Assembly: GCF_008693005.1 (NCBI RefSeq)
Contig: NZ_VXKE01000004.1
Coordinates: 1-50,165 of the forward strand
Length of the DNA stretch: 50,165 nucleotides
Direction: 5' to 3'
From: Helicobacter canis
Lineage (GTDB): Bacteria; Campylobacterota; Campylobacteria; Campylobacterales; Helicobacteraceae
Below the pieces are notes generated by a model that saw only the letters and a program-made list of their open reading frames with translations, had not been told where the DNA came from and made no database searches. Shown here in pieces: positions 8,501-15,606 of the stretch (position 1 is the first letter of the stretch; each line of letters starts with the position of its first letter). The position numbers were made by a program, and so were the translations under genes.

Positions 8501-9769
8501 AACATCTTCCTTGCTGCGATTTTGTATAAATGTAAAAAACTCATTATCATTCATTCCGCTTCTTAAACTCTCTGCTAATCTCTGTAATTGTTTTTCTGGC
8601 ATATTATGATAATATTGAATTAGTTTTTCAGGTTGAATCGCATCTATAAAGTGAGGTGGAGAGAAGTCTTTGTATGGTTTATATGACCTAGCCGCTATGC
8701 TTTTTTGTTGTTCTGTAACTCCTTTAATGTATTCATCTTTATTGCTTAAAGCTTTATCGTAACTTTTTTTATCATAATAATACATACTCATTCCATCATA
8801 CACTATAAAAGAGTCATTGTCTATTTTTACAATTTTATTGCTTGCTTGTTTGTCTAGCTCTAATTGTTTTATAACTTCTTGTTGCCATTGTGAAGTTCTG
8901 CCATTAAAATCTAGTTCATTATTTAAATCTTTTTTAGATTCTAACTCTTTTGCCTTTTGTAGTAATTCTTTTGTTTCACCTACACTTTTTTCACTTGCCT
9001 TTGCTTGTTTGATTATTTCTTGTGGGGTTTGTGGTATAATCTCATCTCTAGCAAGTGAAATAGCTTCGGTAGGCTTTTGCTCTGCTTTTGGTGGAGTAGT
9101 GGTAGCAGGTTCGACTCCTGCCCTTGCTAGTTTTTTGTATTTTGGATTATTGAGTTCTGCGCTATTAACTTTCTTTGCTGTGATGAGAAAATTCCCTTTG
9201 CTATCGCTATCAAGTATGATTAAATTTATTTTTTCACTATTGTTTTTATCTGCAAAAGGTAAAATAAATCCGCTTTTATCATCTGTGTAAGCTTGTTTTG
9301 CTTGGGCTATCTCTGCTGGGATTTGCTTTTGCTCCTCTAGTGTTAAAGCTTGATCATACTCGCCTTTTCTTGCTTCGCTAATGTGTCCTGCTCTCGCGCG
9401 TGTGATAAAAACGCTCGCGCTATGGTTGTTGTTTATAAGCTCTTGTAGGTCGTTATTTAGTGTTGCGATTTTTAAAATCTCTGGCGTGTTTTGGTAGTCT
9501 TTTTGCGCGATTTTTTCTAAAAACTCTCCATATTCTTGCGCGGTGGCTATGGGGAGATTGTCTAGCTCATCTTTAGTGAGTTTGCTTGTGGTTTTTGCGC
9601 TTAGGGTTGATTCTGCTTGCGCGCTAGGCTCTAGCTTTATAATCTCATCGCCCTTTTGCACTTGGGTGTAGCCTTTGGCTGCTAGGAGATCTTGCACGCG
9701 TGGCAGCTCGCGCAAATCCATATCAAAAAAGTAGGCTAGCTCTCCTTGTAGCTTCTCTAGGCAATACAT
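5507..9769 (-). CDS. Polyvalent phage protein with PBECR1-like, LPD3-like, ADP-ribosyltransferase-like and C-terminal nuclease-like modules
   Basis: A 1420-residue multidomain protein of the polyvalent class, thought to travel in the virion and be ejected into the host. Around 519-540 is a PBECR1-like nuclease core (phage-barnase-EndoU-ColicinE5/D-RelE type) with the conserved HRKELGDIDLVWG. About 737-830 resembles the LPD3 linker domain. About 914-1168 looks like ART-PolyVal, an ADP-ribosyltransferase fold: YHGS near the start and a Tyr-Asp-Gly-Ile strand and Ser-Gln-Ile-Lys near its end. A Gly-rich, possibly membrane-associating stretch follows near 1190-1230. The C-terminus (about 1310-1420) has a His-x4-Arg-His motif like RelE/EndoU-type nucleases. 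Start at 9769 has AGGGG upstream and a late-motif copy 50 bp away. Domain names come from motif recognition, not a search. Confidence 0.72.
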   Translation of the reverse strand: MYCLEKLQGELAYFFDMDLRELPRVQDLLAAKGYTQVQKGDEIIKLEPSAQAESTLSAKTTSKLTKDELDNLPIATAQEYGEFLEKIAQKDYQNTPEILKIATLNNDLQELINNNHSASVFITRARAGHISEARKGEYDQALTLEEQKQIPAEIAQAKQAYTDDKSGFILPFADKNNSEKINLIILDSDSKGNFLITAKKVNSAELNNPKYKKLARAGVEPATTTPPKAEQKPTEAISLARDEIIPQTPQEIIKQAKASEKSVGETKELLQKAKELESKKDLNNELDFNGRTSQWQQEVIKQLELDKQASNKIVKIDNDSFIVYDGMSMYYYDKKSYDKALSNKDEYIKGVTEQQKSIAARSYKPYKDFSPPHFIDAIQPEKLIQYYHNMPEKQLQRLAESLRSGMNDNEFFTFIQNRSKEDVIYAQGHGFLSYLRKYFDLDFSDYPFTNLFLRKFFGKDKEAQQENFTKYVDKLYKDNGYPFGYVFNDSKTMQTLKDEDALSKVQGINAIRLLLNAKYGHIENAFHRKELGDIDLVWGEVQGSGEQAKGWGLAKIIEKHLNAGDFKAFGEGEQGLINAISEIIQDGKVVTQNGVDSIVLRKNGQEYRVGISKGWDNVGENKWIITSYKNNKYKESAETSYHDTFTSKEPLENPVSTIIPQTQMPKDAPTPPTQKGLFDEVDSSEAPPSKINFTYTTGEAKGIAELRKDLKQALEPYKSTPITNKETGLQGVVTDTERNKISSKKAVDKSIANGFTRDEHFAAAQHLKNLFENATKAQTHNDYKQRENIAQVHRFVKDLYINDKPAQAKITLFEKIEGKNRIYTLELESLILLPQSSPHTQAGVAVQAQVTRDVVRPNANIAKTDEGNIAQDSNALLESTMKKFNYDERKAKDLLEWQKDSHPLTKDKNGVSKVFYHGSRAEFDTFETQEYNFNIGYWFSNDEKLAKDYVKEGQGILFKTFLNIKKPFIMEKELSKEKIAEINRIFNLTEQEQKEALKEVRRFKSAKKELELNGFEFLDFWRERIFLKHKESGKEFDIAHSCLTKKGIAERIVVIKQLKELSEYDKERLKQLQEFNALLPNSLTKMEKFARDYYKDFFKNETELYLLVAMRIDYWADNPRFKAAYGYPTRTKPLTPFYKKAGYDGILFNDREIVTFDSSQIKHIDNKGVDGKYFNESSPNIFSSNPHAGAGLLGGSVSGVEQDENGNITFSPEKFALGLLGGTGGSIAISKAVGKYAIMRRMEAKKHNKKLYNVFKAIDSSAKYGSKMNLIGKENLNADTLAYALARNKRFAINKLDEKVAKELGFKYPQDVRRSIDPNNVAHTLNRHGEQSNLVKFSGQKPVTLDEIAKYQDYADNATHKGISIGKRQETASISARQLDGEFYVVVEQIQKGQNELGFKTMYFERGILDDEKFNKLLKK
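9049..9130 (+). other. tRNA-like fold embedded antisense in the polyvalent gene
   Basis: TAGCAAG (9049-9055) pairs with CTTGCTA (9123-9129). Between them are a short D-arm-like hairpin (AGC-TTCGGTAG-GCT), an anticodon-like arm CTCTG-CTTTTGG-TGGAG with TTT in the loop, and a canonical T-arm GCAGG-TTCGACT-CCTGC. Defects are a missing T8, a weak D-stem and an 8-base variable loop. The opposite strand is read as protein (Ala-Arg-Ala-Gly-Val-Glu-Pro-Ala-Thr-Thr), a peptide typical of translated tRNA 3' ends. It may be a relic, an attachment site or chance. Confidence 0.35.
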
Positions 9770-9818
9770 TTTATAACCCCTGTTTTAGTGTGCGTTAGTG
9801 TGCTAGAATCTAACTTTT

Positions 9819-9834
9819 TATAAAAGGGGTAAAA
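9819..9834. promoter_or_regulatory. Late motif copy between divergent genes
   Basis: TATAAAAGGGGTAAAA preceded by GCTAGAATCTAACTTT. It ends on the ATG of the plus-strand gene at 9834 and lies 50 bp from the minus-strand polyvalent start at 9769, so it could serve both directions. Confidence 0.5.
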
Positions 9835-10085
9835 TGGATTTTGAAACTATCAATGCGCTTTCACAAAAGGAACTATTGCTGCTTTTGTTTGGATTTTTCT
9901 TAGGGGTTAGCACGCGTATTGGCGGCTATGTCTTTACCCTTGCGATCGCGCCGATCAAAGCCTATATCAAGCTCCGCAAAAAACGCGCTAAAAAAATGCG
10001 CAAAAAGGCTAAAAAACAAGCCTTTAAAGAGTGGCAGCTAAACAATCTACAAAAGCTCGATACCAAAGACTTAGAGAAGCTCTAG
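9834..10085 (+). CDS. Small membrane protein with basic cytoplasmic tail
   Basis: An 83-residue protein on the strand opposite to nearly all large genes. Residues about 12-40 form one or two hydrophobic spans (Leu/Phe/Gly-rich). A strongly basic Lys/Arg/Ala helix follows at 45-65, then an acidic end. AAGGGG lies 5 bases before the ATG, which itself is the end of the late motif. Its stop overlaps by three bases the stop of the tiny minus-strand gene 10082-10162. Size and shape would suit a holin-like, anti-holin or exclusion protein, but nothing specific identifies it. Confidence 0.6.
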   Translation: MDFETINALSQKELLLLLFGFFLGVSTRIGGYVFTLAIAPIKAYIKLRKKRAKKMRKKAKKQAFKEWQLNNLQKLDTKDLEKL

Positions 10086-10162
10086 CCTTTAGACTTGATA
10101 AGCTCGATAAATCTACTGATGATAACCCACCCAACGACAAATCCAATACATAAAAAAAGCAT
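10082..10162 (-). CDS. Tiny membrane peptide (26 aa)
   Basis: A 26-codon frame starting MLFLCIGFVV with AAAGGAG 5 bases upstream. Residues 2-17 form one hydrophobic span, followed by a short tail with Arg and Lys. It converges tail to tail with the 9834 gene. Too short for homology by eye; the perfect ribosome site and clean membrane pattern support it. Confidence 0.45.
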   Translation of the reverse strand: MLFLCIGFVVGWVIISRFIELIKSKG

Positions 10163-10222
10163 TGCCACTCCTTTATAAATTACCCCTTAAGATTTATGCG
10201 TAGTGTGCTAGAATCTAAGCGT

Positions 10223-10239
10223 TTATAAAAGGGGTAAAA
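10223..10239. promoter_or_regulatory. Late motif copy
   Basis: TTATAAAAGGGGTAAAA with GCTAGAATCTAAG upstream on the plus strand. It ends at the ATG of the 44-codon gene at 10239; on the minus side the next start is the tiny gene at 10162. Confidence 0.5.
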
Positions 10240-10373
10240 TGGATCTACTAGAGTTTATCCGCAGTGTGGGGCTAGAGTTTTTGCTCGGGTTTTTTTTGTG
10301 GGGTGGTTGTGGCTTGTGTGTGGGGGGTTTTTCTACAAAGCAAGGCTTAAAGAGTGGAGCGCGATTATGGTGA
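10239..10373 (+). CDS. Tiny membrane peptide (44 aa)
   Basis: A 44-residue frame starting MDLLEFIRSV, then one hydrophobic, Gly/Phe/Cys-rich span at about 9-31 and a basic tail. Its first residues (MDL) echo those of the genes at 9834 (MDF) and 10534 (MDL), and all three follow the same upstream motif, so they look like members of one small family or duplicated leaders. Function unknown. Confidence 0.45.
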   Translation: MDLLEFIRSVGLEFLLGFFLWGGCGLCVGGFSTKQGLKSGARLW

Positions 10374-10397
10374 GTAGCACTTGCACCTACAAATACA

Positions 10398-10469
10398 CTA
10401 CTTTATGCACGCTATGACAAAGCCCGCGCACGCTCCTATGATAAAAATCAATGTTCCTGTGGTTATCAT
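10398..10469 (-). CDS. Tiny membrane peptide (23 aa)
   Basis: A 23-codon minus-strand frame (starts MITTGTLIFI) consisting almost entirely of one hydrophobic span. AGGAG lies upstream at a slightly long distance, with a second AAGG closer. It is arranged like the 10082-10162 peptide: a minus-strand mini-gene paired with a plus-strand one. Evidence is limited to ribosome site and composition. Confidence 0.35.
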   Translation of the reverse strand: MITTGTLIFIIGACAGFVIACIK

Positions 10470-10517
10470 CTTGCGCCTTTCTCCTGTTTGGCTGGCAGTA
10501 TGCTAGAATCTAACTTT

Positions 10518-10534
10518 TTATAAAAGGGGTAAAA
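10518..10534. promoter_or_regulatory. Late motif copy
   Basis: The 35 bases before the ATG at 10534 are almost identical to those before 9834 (GCTAGAATCTAACTTTT then TATAAAAGGGGTAAAATG), a duplicated leader. Confidence 0.5.
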
Positions 10535-10833
10535 TGGATCTAGGGTTTATCTATGAGCTAATCAATAAAGAAAATATTTTTATCTTTATTGCGGGCTTTA
10601 TGGCTGGGTTTGGGGCTGGTAGTGCTCTTATGCGTTGTGGTGAAAAGCAAGTGCGCTATGAGTCAAAGCAGCGCGGCTGCTTCTATGCGTTTGAAAAAAG
10701 GGGATATATCACAATCTATTTATTTTATAAAAATGGTAAGCTAGTGAATATCGGCTGCCCTTATAAGCAAAAGCGGCTTTGCCAAGCTCCTTACTGCTCG
10801 CTTTTAGATTCTAGTTGCAAAGAGCTAGAGTAG
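10534..10833 (+). CDS. Small membrane-anchored protein
   Basis: A 99-residue protein. Residues about 13-33 form one hydrophobic span with Gly-rich packing. The remaining two thirds are a small soluble domain with five cysteines, basic at first, then beta-like (Tyr-rich strands near 55-75) and ending acidic. Same motif-ATG arrangement as 9834 and 10239. The cysteines could bind metal or form disulphides if the tail is periplasmic. Family not recognised. Confidence 0.55.
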   Translation: MDLGFIYELINKENIFIFIAGFMAGFGAGSALMRCGEKQVRYESKQRGCFYAFEKRGYITIYLFYKNGKLVNIGCPYKQKRLCQAPYCSLLDSSCKELE

Positions 10834-10871
10834 AAGCTCTATAAAAACCTTGATACTTTGGAGCGTTTAGA

Positions 10872-10963
10872 ATGATTGGCTTTGTGGTGAGTATGTTTGT
10901 TTAGCAGCTCTTGGCGTCTCGGTGCTGATGTTTATAAAAATGCTTGAGAGCTGTGATCGCTAG
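10872..10963 (+). pseudogene. Tiny membrane peptide gene with a frameshift
   Basis: An ATG with GGAG upstream opens a hydrophobic frame that stops after ten codons at TAG. One base out of register the frame continues as a second hydrophobic and then charged stretch (AALGVSVLMF, ending in Glu-Ser-Cys-Asp-Arg) to a stop at 10961-10963. Adding one T in the GTTTAG stretch would restore a 30-residue membrane peptide like its neighbours. Loss of a base, a sequencing error or recoding are all possible. Confidence 0.4.
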
Positions 10964-10967
10964 CGTG

Positions 10968-12755
10968 CTAGCGTAGCATATCGCTGGCTAGCTTTTTGGG
11001 ATTAAATTGCATAAGTTTATTGGCTCGCTTTTGTGCTTGGTTCTCTTGGGCTTGTGCGCCTGCTAGGTTTTGCTTGGCGGCTTGGGTGAGCTCGGCTCGC
11101 AAAGTTTCCGCGCTGGCTTCTTGCACGCTGGCTTGCGCGGTGTATTTATGCGCTTTAGATTCTAGCTCTTGGATTTGGGCTTTGAGCTGTGCGATTTGGA
11201 GCTGCTGCTGTGCCTGCTCTAGTGGGGCTGCGGCTTGTGCTTGCTCTTGCGCTTGCTGGTCTGCTTGCTCTAAGATCTCCTCTATATCTGGCACGATTTG
11301 TGAGTCGGTATCTTTTAGCATTAAAGGCAGCAATGTTGGCACGATGTCTGGGCGGATATTTGCGATAGTCTTAAATATCTCGCTCCAGTGCGCGAATCGC
11401 TCCTCTCGCCCCTGCTGCTTAAGCTGGGTTTTAAACTCTAGGTCAAACGCGCCGATTTTAAGCGTGTTTTCTGCTGTGGTGTTTATGCTGAAGTAGCGAT
11501 CTGCCTTTTTCTTTTCACTGATTCTAAAGACTTGCTCCTTTGTGAAGTAGTGGGTCATTAGATCAATCACTTTTTCATACAAAAGCCGCTCGGCGTTATC
11601 GGCGGTATTTACGAAGTATTGCAGCCCTAGCAGTCCGCTCTCGCGCCTTTGTGCGATCGCTACGCCGCTTTGGCGGTTTGTCGCCATAGCTAGGGCTTCA
11701 TCGTTTAAGCCGCTTAGGATTTTAGCCATTTGCCTTTTCTGCTCTGTCTTTTGGCTTAGTGCGCTTATGTCTGCGTGGTGCTGGATAAATTGGATCTTGT
11801 TTTCTTTCAATGCGCCGCTGCGCACGCCTACTACGGCGTTGTCTTTAGTGATATTCTCGGCAAAGTCGGCGATGTCATCAACGGCGTCAAGCTCATAGAG
11901 TGCTTTGGTGGTGGCTAGCATATTGCCCATTTTCATTTCAGCAAAGTTTATGTAGTCTTGGATTGGCTTTATATCCCTAAAGATTCCATAGAAGTTGCTT
12001 TTCTCATCGATTTGGTATTTGGCGATCACAAAGGGGTGTGCGTTGTTTTTAAAGGGTCTTAGCTCCTTTTTATAGATTCCGCCTTGGGGGTGCCAAAGGT
12101 AGCGATTCCAGCTATATTTTTCTGGTGCGCTCTCATCATACTCTTTAACCCAGCTTTCAATGATAAACACTCTTTGATCGGCTATATCATTGCTCCCTAT
12201 GAAAATCTCTACCCCCTCGCCTAGTAGGATCTTTGCCTCTGTGTAGGAGATATTTTGCTTTTTATGAAATCTTGTGGCATCTAGGGCAAACTTATCCACG
12301 CTATACGCATCGATTAAAAAGCTTTCATTTGGCAGGGTTTTTAGCGTGATGTGCTTGTTGCCAGCGCGATCTTGCTCGACCCATAGCTCTACAATGCTCT
12401 GCCCCATAAGCAGCTCAAAGTCGCGCTTATAGATCTCCTTTTCATACTCTTTTTGTGAGTTAAAGACTTTTAAAAGGTCGTTGATCACTTCGGCTATGGG
12501 TTTATCCTGCTCCTGCTTGCCACTTACGCGGATTTCTTGGATTGATTGTAGCTTGTAGCCAAGAATCTTATCGCAGATCATTTTGTAGATGTTTTCATAG
12601 ATTGGCACTTGTCCGCGGGCTTCTAGCTTTGCTCTCTCTAGCTCGCTTAGTTGATGTCCGTGGTAGTAGGCTTTGGCTTCTTGGTATTCTTTGAGCGCGC
12701 TAAAGCTTGCGTTAGAGTCGGTGGAGTGGGCTTGGATAAGTTCAGCTAGGGTCAT
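10968..12755 (-). CDS. Portal protein, P22-like
   Basis: A 595-residue protein with the layout of P22-type portals. An N-terminal Tyr-Tyr-x-Gly-x-Gln-Leu element at about 30-36 and an Asn-Ile-Tyr-Lys helix are typical. The core with the long Asn/Arg/Gln-Ser-Gly-Val-Ala helix at about 360-400 carries the conserved 'bound to tRNA-like/QR-ESGLLGLQYF' helix near 375. The C-terminal 120 residues are a Gln/Ala-rich coiled coil (barrel). It would form the dodecameric ring through which DNA enters the capsid. It lies downstream of the capsid and scaffold genes in the head operon. Start 12755 has AAAAAGGAG upstream. Confidence 0.85.
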   Translation of the reverse strand: MTLAELIQAHSTDSNASFSALKEYQEAKAYYHGHQLSELERAKLEARGQVPIYENIYKMICDKILGYKLQSIQEIRVSGKQEQDKPIAEVINDLLKVFNSQKEYEKEIYKRDFELLMGQSIVELWVEQDRAGNKHITLKTLPNESFLIDAYSVDKFALDATRFHKKQNISYTEAKILLGEGVEIFIGSNDIADQRVFIIESWVKEYDESAPEKYSWNRYLWHPQGGIYKKELRPFKNNAHPFVIAKYQIDEKSNFYGIFRDIKPIQDYINFAEMKMGNMLATTKALYELDAVDDIADFAENITKDNAVVGVRSGALKENKIQFIQHHADISALSQKTEQKRQMAKILSGLNDEALAMATNRQSGVAIAQRRESGLLGLQYFVNTADNAERLLYEKVIDLMTHYFTKEQVFRISEKKKADRYFSINTTAENTLKIGAFDLEFKTQLKQQGREERFAHWSEIFKTIANIRPDIVPTLLPLMLKDTDSQIVPDIEEILEQADQQAQEQAQAAAPLEQAQQQLQIAQLKAQIQELESKAHKYTAQASVQEASAETLRAELTQAAKQNLAGAQAQENQAQKRANKLMQFNPKKLASDMLR

Positions 12756-12782
12756 TGCTTTTGCTCCTTTTTATAGTTGCTG

Positions 12783-13075
12783 GATTCAGCTTTGCGCGAT
12801 AAATCTTTGATCGCTTCACACTCTCGGCGGTTACGCACCCCAAGTGCGCGCCCTTGAGAGTGCTCGCAAAGCAAAGATTTCTCATCGCAAATCTTAGAAT
12901 CCTGTGTTGTCGTTTGAAAATCCTGCCGCCTGTTACTTTTTTAGATTCTGGCGTTTAGAAAACTTGCTTTCTTGCGCGGTTGTCCCAAAATCCATAAAAT
13001 CACGCGCATTGCTCGCCCAAAACCAGCGAAGCGGTGCAAGGCGAAGCCGCAGCAGGTTTCTTTAGTAAAGCTGAA
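12783..13075. repeat. Gap filled with palindromic mosaic repeats
   Basis: The gap upstream of the portal holds no gene. 12783-12910 is a GATAAATCTTTGA...CAAAGATTTCTCATC element whose core stem here is GCAC/GTGC. 12970-13025 carries a truncated copy of the TGCGGTTGTCCC element found at 1-62 and 20400. 13018-13072 carries the 48-bp-type element (ACCAGCGAAGCGGTGC ... GGTTTCTTTAG) in reverse orientation. Confidence 0.75.
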
Positions 13076-13082
13076 TCTCTTT

Positions 13083-13349
13083 TTACATTCTCTGGGTGGG
13101 GAGCTCTTGGCTTTGATTCTCTCTCTCTAGTGCTGCCCCAAAGCTCTGCCCCAGTGCTGCTACACCTTGCTGCTGGTTTTTCATCGTGGTGTTGTAGCGA
13201 TCGACAGAATCGGTGTATTGCTGCTTTTGAAAAGTTAAGTTTTTGTCCATCATTGCTAGGTTGTCCTTGTGGTGCTTGTTGCTCATAATTAGTGAAGTGA
13301 TCCCTAGCCCTAGATCTACGCCAGCTTTGCCTAAACTTTCCCATCCCAT
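13083..13349 (-). CDS. Small virion-associated protein, unknown
   Basis: An 88-residue protein in the head operon between the portal and a 348-residue structural gene. I place the start at 13349 (AAAGGAG 6 bases upstream); a longer frame to 13397 overlaps the upstream gene. Residues 5-25 are Gly/Leu-rich and amphipathic, followed by a Gln/Lys/Asn-rich helix, a pattern like small proteins ejected with podovirus DNA. The C-terminus runs into the flanking repeat region. Confidence 0.5.
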   Translation of the reverse strand: MGWESLGKAGVDLGLGITSLIMSNKHHKDNLAMMDKNLTFQKQQYTDSVDRYNTTMKNQQQGVAALGQSFGAALERENQSQELPTQRM

Positions 13350-13369
13350 TTTCGCTCCTTTGTAGTGGT

Positions 13370-14416
13370 TTAGCTCTCTGCTAGTGGGTTTCGCCACTCT
13401 TGCTCGGTGGCTAGTGGCTGTGGTGTAAATGATCCTTTTTGCACAATAAATTGCGCTATACCTTCAGCGTTGTGATTATCAATAAGCTTGATAAATTGAT
13501 CAATCTCGGCGATTTTTTGCATATCATTTTGCGCATATCCTAGTGCGCCATTTGCTTGGGCTCTTTTGATATTTTGCACAAGCAAATCCCTAGAATCCAG
13601 CAAATGCTGCTTATAGAGTTGCGCCTTTTTGCGTATATTTTCTGCTTGTAAAATCTCTTTGCTGTGCATATCGAGCCGCGCCTGACTAAGCTGCGAGCTG
13701 CCGCCTGCGCTTTTCATAGCAATCGCTAGTATCGCGCTATTTCTAGCCTTTTGTTCAGTAGCACTCCCTACACCTACGATCCCTTGCAGCTTATCTCGTG
13801 TAAATTGACTTAACGCGCCAAAATTATTACTCATATCATTTGCAAGTGCGGTTGCAAATGATCTCATAAAACTATCGCTATAAAACGCTGCCTTTGAGCT
13901 AGCATCTGCTACTTTAGAAGCACTATCGACCCTGTGCTTGTTGTCGCTCTTTATGTCAAACTTATGCACTAGGCGATCGGTCTTAAGCCCTAGCTGCTTG
14001 GCTATGTAGGCATCAAGTAGGGTTAGATTTGGCTTGTTGTCAAAGTAGCTTATGCCTGTGTTGCGTGCGCCTAGGGTGTAGATAGTTTTATTTGTCTCTG
14101 TGGGGGGGTGCTCTAGCTCGCTTGGGTAGTTTGGCTGGGGCTTGTCGTTTATGGCTAAAAGTGTGTCGGTGGTTTTCTCATCGTTAATCTTTGCCGCAGT
14201 CTCGTTTGAGTCAAAATCTGTAAAATCCTTATAGTTAAACTCTGGCTGGTTTTGTGCCTGCTCTTTTGCTTTGGCGGCTTCTCGCTCTTTTTCCTGCCAT
14301 TTGTAGTAGTCTTGCGCGGCTTGCACACCAATGCCGCGTGCGGCTAGGGGGTTTGGCTTTTGGCTTGTAGCTTGTTGCAAGAGTGGGTGAGTGATTGCTA
14401 GATCTTGGGCTTGCAT
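13370..14416 (-). CDS. Structural or internal virion protein, unknown family
   Basis: A 348-residue protein in the head operon; the next upstream gene overlaps its start by 19 bp. It is Ala/Gln/Lys-rich, mainly helical and lacks signal peptide, membrane span and cysteine. About 170-230 hold a Ser/Ala/Gly-rich helix pair; the C-terminal 100 residues are helical (Leu/Gln/Ile/Lys). Position between a beta-domain virion protein and the portal suggests a DNA-ejection or internal core protein as in P22-like phages. No motif allows a specific name. AAAGGA stands 6 bases before the ATG. Confidence 0.5.
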   Translation of the reverse strand: MQAQDLAITHPLLQQATSQKPNPLAARGIGVQAAQDYYKWQEKEREAAKAKEQAQNQPEFNYKDFTDFDSNETAAKINDEKTTDTLLAINDKPQPNYPSELEHPPTETNKTIYTLGARNTGISYFDNKPNLTLLDAYIAKQLGLKTDRLVHKFDIKSDNKHRVDSASKVADASSKAAFYSDSFMRSFATALANDMSNNFGALSQFTRDKLQGIVGVGSATEQKARNSAILAIAMKSAGGSSQLSQARLDMHSKEILQAENIRKKAQLYKQHLLDSRDLLVQNIKRAQANGALGYAQNDMQKIAEIDQFIKLIDNHNAEGIAQFIVQKGSFTPQPLATEQEWRNPLAES

Positions 14417-15246
14417 TGCTTATCCTTTGTAGGAAGTTTTAGCACTTTTAGGGTGATTTGGGATTTTACCCACTGATCTTTGTTGTTTTTGGCTCTAAAG
14501 ATCACTTTATGGCTGCCTAGTTGCTCGCTTTTAAAGATGTAGAATTTGCTAGGCTCGATCACTTGGCTCTCTCCACTGCCTACTACAAACTCGCACGCAT
14601 TATCGCCAAAGGTGCTAATGCCTAGTAGTGTTATAGGCTCATTTGGTGCTAGCGTGGTCTTGGGGGCTAGGATCGCTACTTGCTTGTTGCCTAGCCCTAA
14701 GTTTTTCAAATCGCCCGCACGCCCTAGGATTTCTTTGATCACTTCGTCAAACTCGCTAGCAAGCGGGGTGTCGTTGATTTTCTCAATGACCTTTATCACT
14801 AAATCGCTGATATTTTTAAGTGCGCTGCCTTCGTTTAGGTTGGTGGCGTTGTTGGCTACGGCGTTCATAGAGACATTGAAGTGATTGACATAGGCGTTTG
14901 CCTTGTTGATCGCGGCATTATCCACCACGCTGCGCTTTATGCTCTCGGCTTGCACGCAAGAGGTGATCGCATCGCTTGCTAGCTTGATGTTTGCTAGCCT
15001 ACTTTGGGCGATGTGGAGCTCTAGCTCTTGTCGTGTTTTCTCCACTTCTACGCCTACTTGCTGCTTTTTTAGGTCTAGCTCTTGGAGTTGGAGGGCAGTT
15101 TGGGTAGCGACTTGGGCTAGGCTTACTTGGATTTGGGCTAGCTCGGCGTTGCTAAAATTTACGCGATTGGTGTTTGATAAAAACCCACTAGAAAAAAGAC
15201 TTCGTGTGATGTAGTCTAGTCTTGCTTGAAACTCTTGGGAGTTCAT
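14398..15246 (-). CDS. Virion protein with helical N-domain and Ig-like C-domain
   Basis: A 282-residue protein. I choose ATG 15246 (AAAAGGAC upstream); the frame upstream is translated repeat sequence with no ribosome site. Residues 1-110 are helical with a strong coiled-coil stretch (Gln/Leu/Glu) near 45-80. Residues about 195-275 alternate strands and turns (Pro-Ile-Thr-Leu-Leu-Gly-Ile, then Gly-Ser-His-Lys-Val-Ile-Phe-Arg-Ala), the look of an Ig/PKD-type beta sandwich common in phage surface proteins. It follows the capsid gene in the head operon. Possible roles: tail component, head fibre or internal protein. Confidence 0.5.
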   Translation of the reverse strand: MNSQEFQARLDYITRSLFSSGFLSNTNRVNFSNAELAQIQVSLAQVATQTALQLQELDLKKQQVGVEVEKTRQELELHIAQSRLANIKLASDAITSCVQAESIKRSVVDNAAINKANAYVNHFNVSMNAVANNATNLNEGSALKNISDLVIKVIEKINDTPLASEFDEVIKEILGRAGDLKNLGLGNKQVAILAPKTTLAPNEPITLLGISTFGDNACEFVVGSGESQVIEPSKFYIFKSEQLGSHKVIFRAKNNKDQWVKSQITLKVLKLPTKDKQCKPKI

Positions 15247-15267
15247 TTTAAAGTCCTTTTCTAATAA

Positions 15268-15600
15268 GTTTGTGGATTCAGCTTTTGGGCTAGAATCGTG
15301 GATTCCTGCGCCGCACTTGTGCGATAGACACCCAAGTCTTATCTCCGCGCGCGGCTCGAAAAGCCACGATTCTAGCTCCAAAATCTTAGAATCCTGTGGC
15401 TTGTTGAAAATTCGTGCTTTTTGTAAAAAGCTCTTGCGATGTTAGAAAAAATAAGTTTTCTATTCTGCGCTTTTCTCTCGCGGCAGTATTTGCCGATGAT
15501 TTTGTGGGCTGTCGAGCGCAAAACAAGGGCGCGGACTTGGTCGTCCGTAACCGCAGATTTGCGCGATGACTCCCGCAAAAGCGCGGCAAAGACAACGCGC
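15268..15600. repeat. Gap of palindromic repeats between capsid gene and downstream head genes
   Basis: 15268-15408 is an element whose outer arms CTAGAATCGTGG and CCACGATTCTAG pair perfectly and whose inside matches the copies at 20985 and 25145. 15490-15600 is a different element with TTTGCCGATGATTTTG and CAAAAGCGCGGCAAAG ends, shared with 32695-32800. No gene is supported here. Confidence 0.75.
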
Positions 15601-15606
15601 AGCCCC

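Noticed and set aside
7785..9047. TATAAT-like words inside polyvalent genes
   Set aside because: They arise from the recurrent peptide Ile-Ile-Pro-Gln-Thr on the other strand, so they are not evidence of promoters.
15247..15381. N-terminal extension of the virion protein gene 14398-15246
   Set aside because: The extra residues are repeat-derived and a good ribosome site supports ATG 15246.
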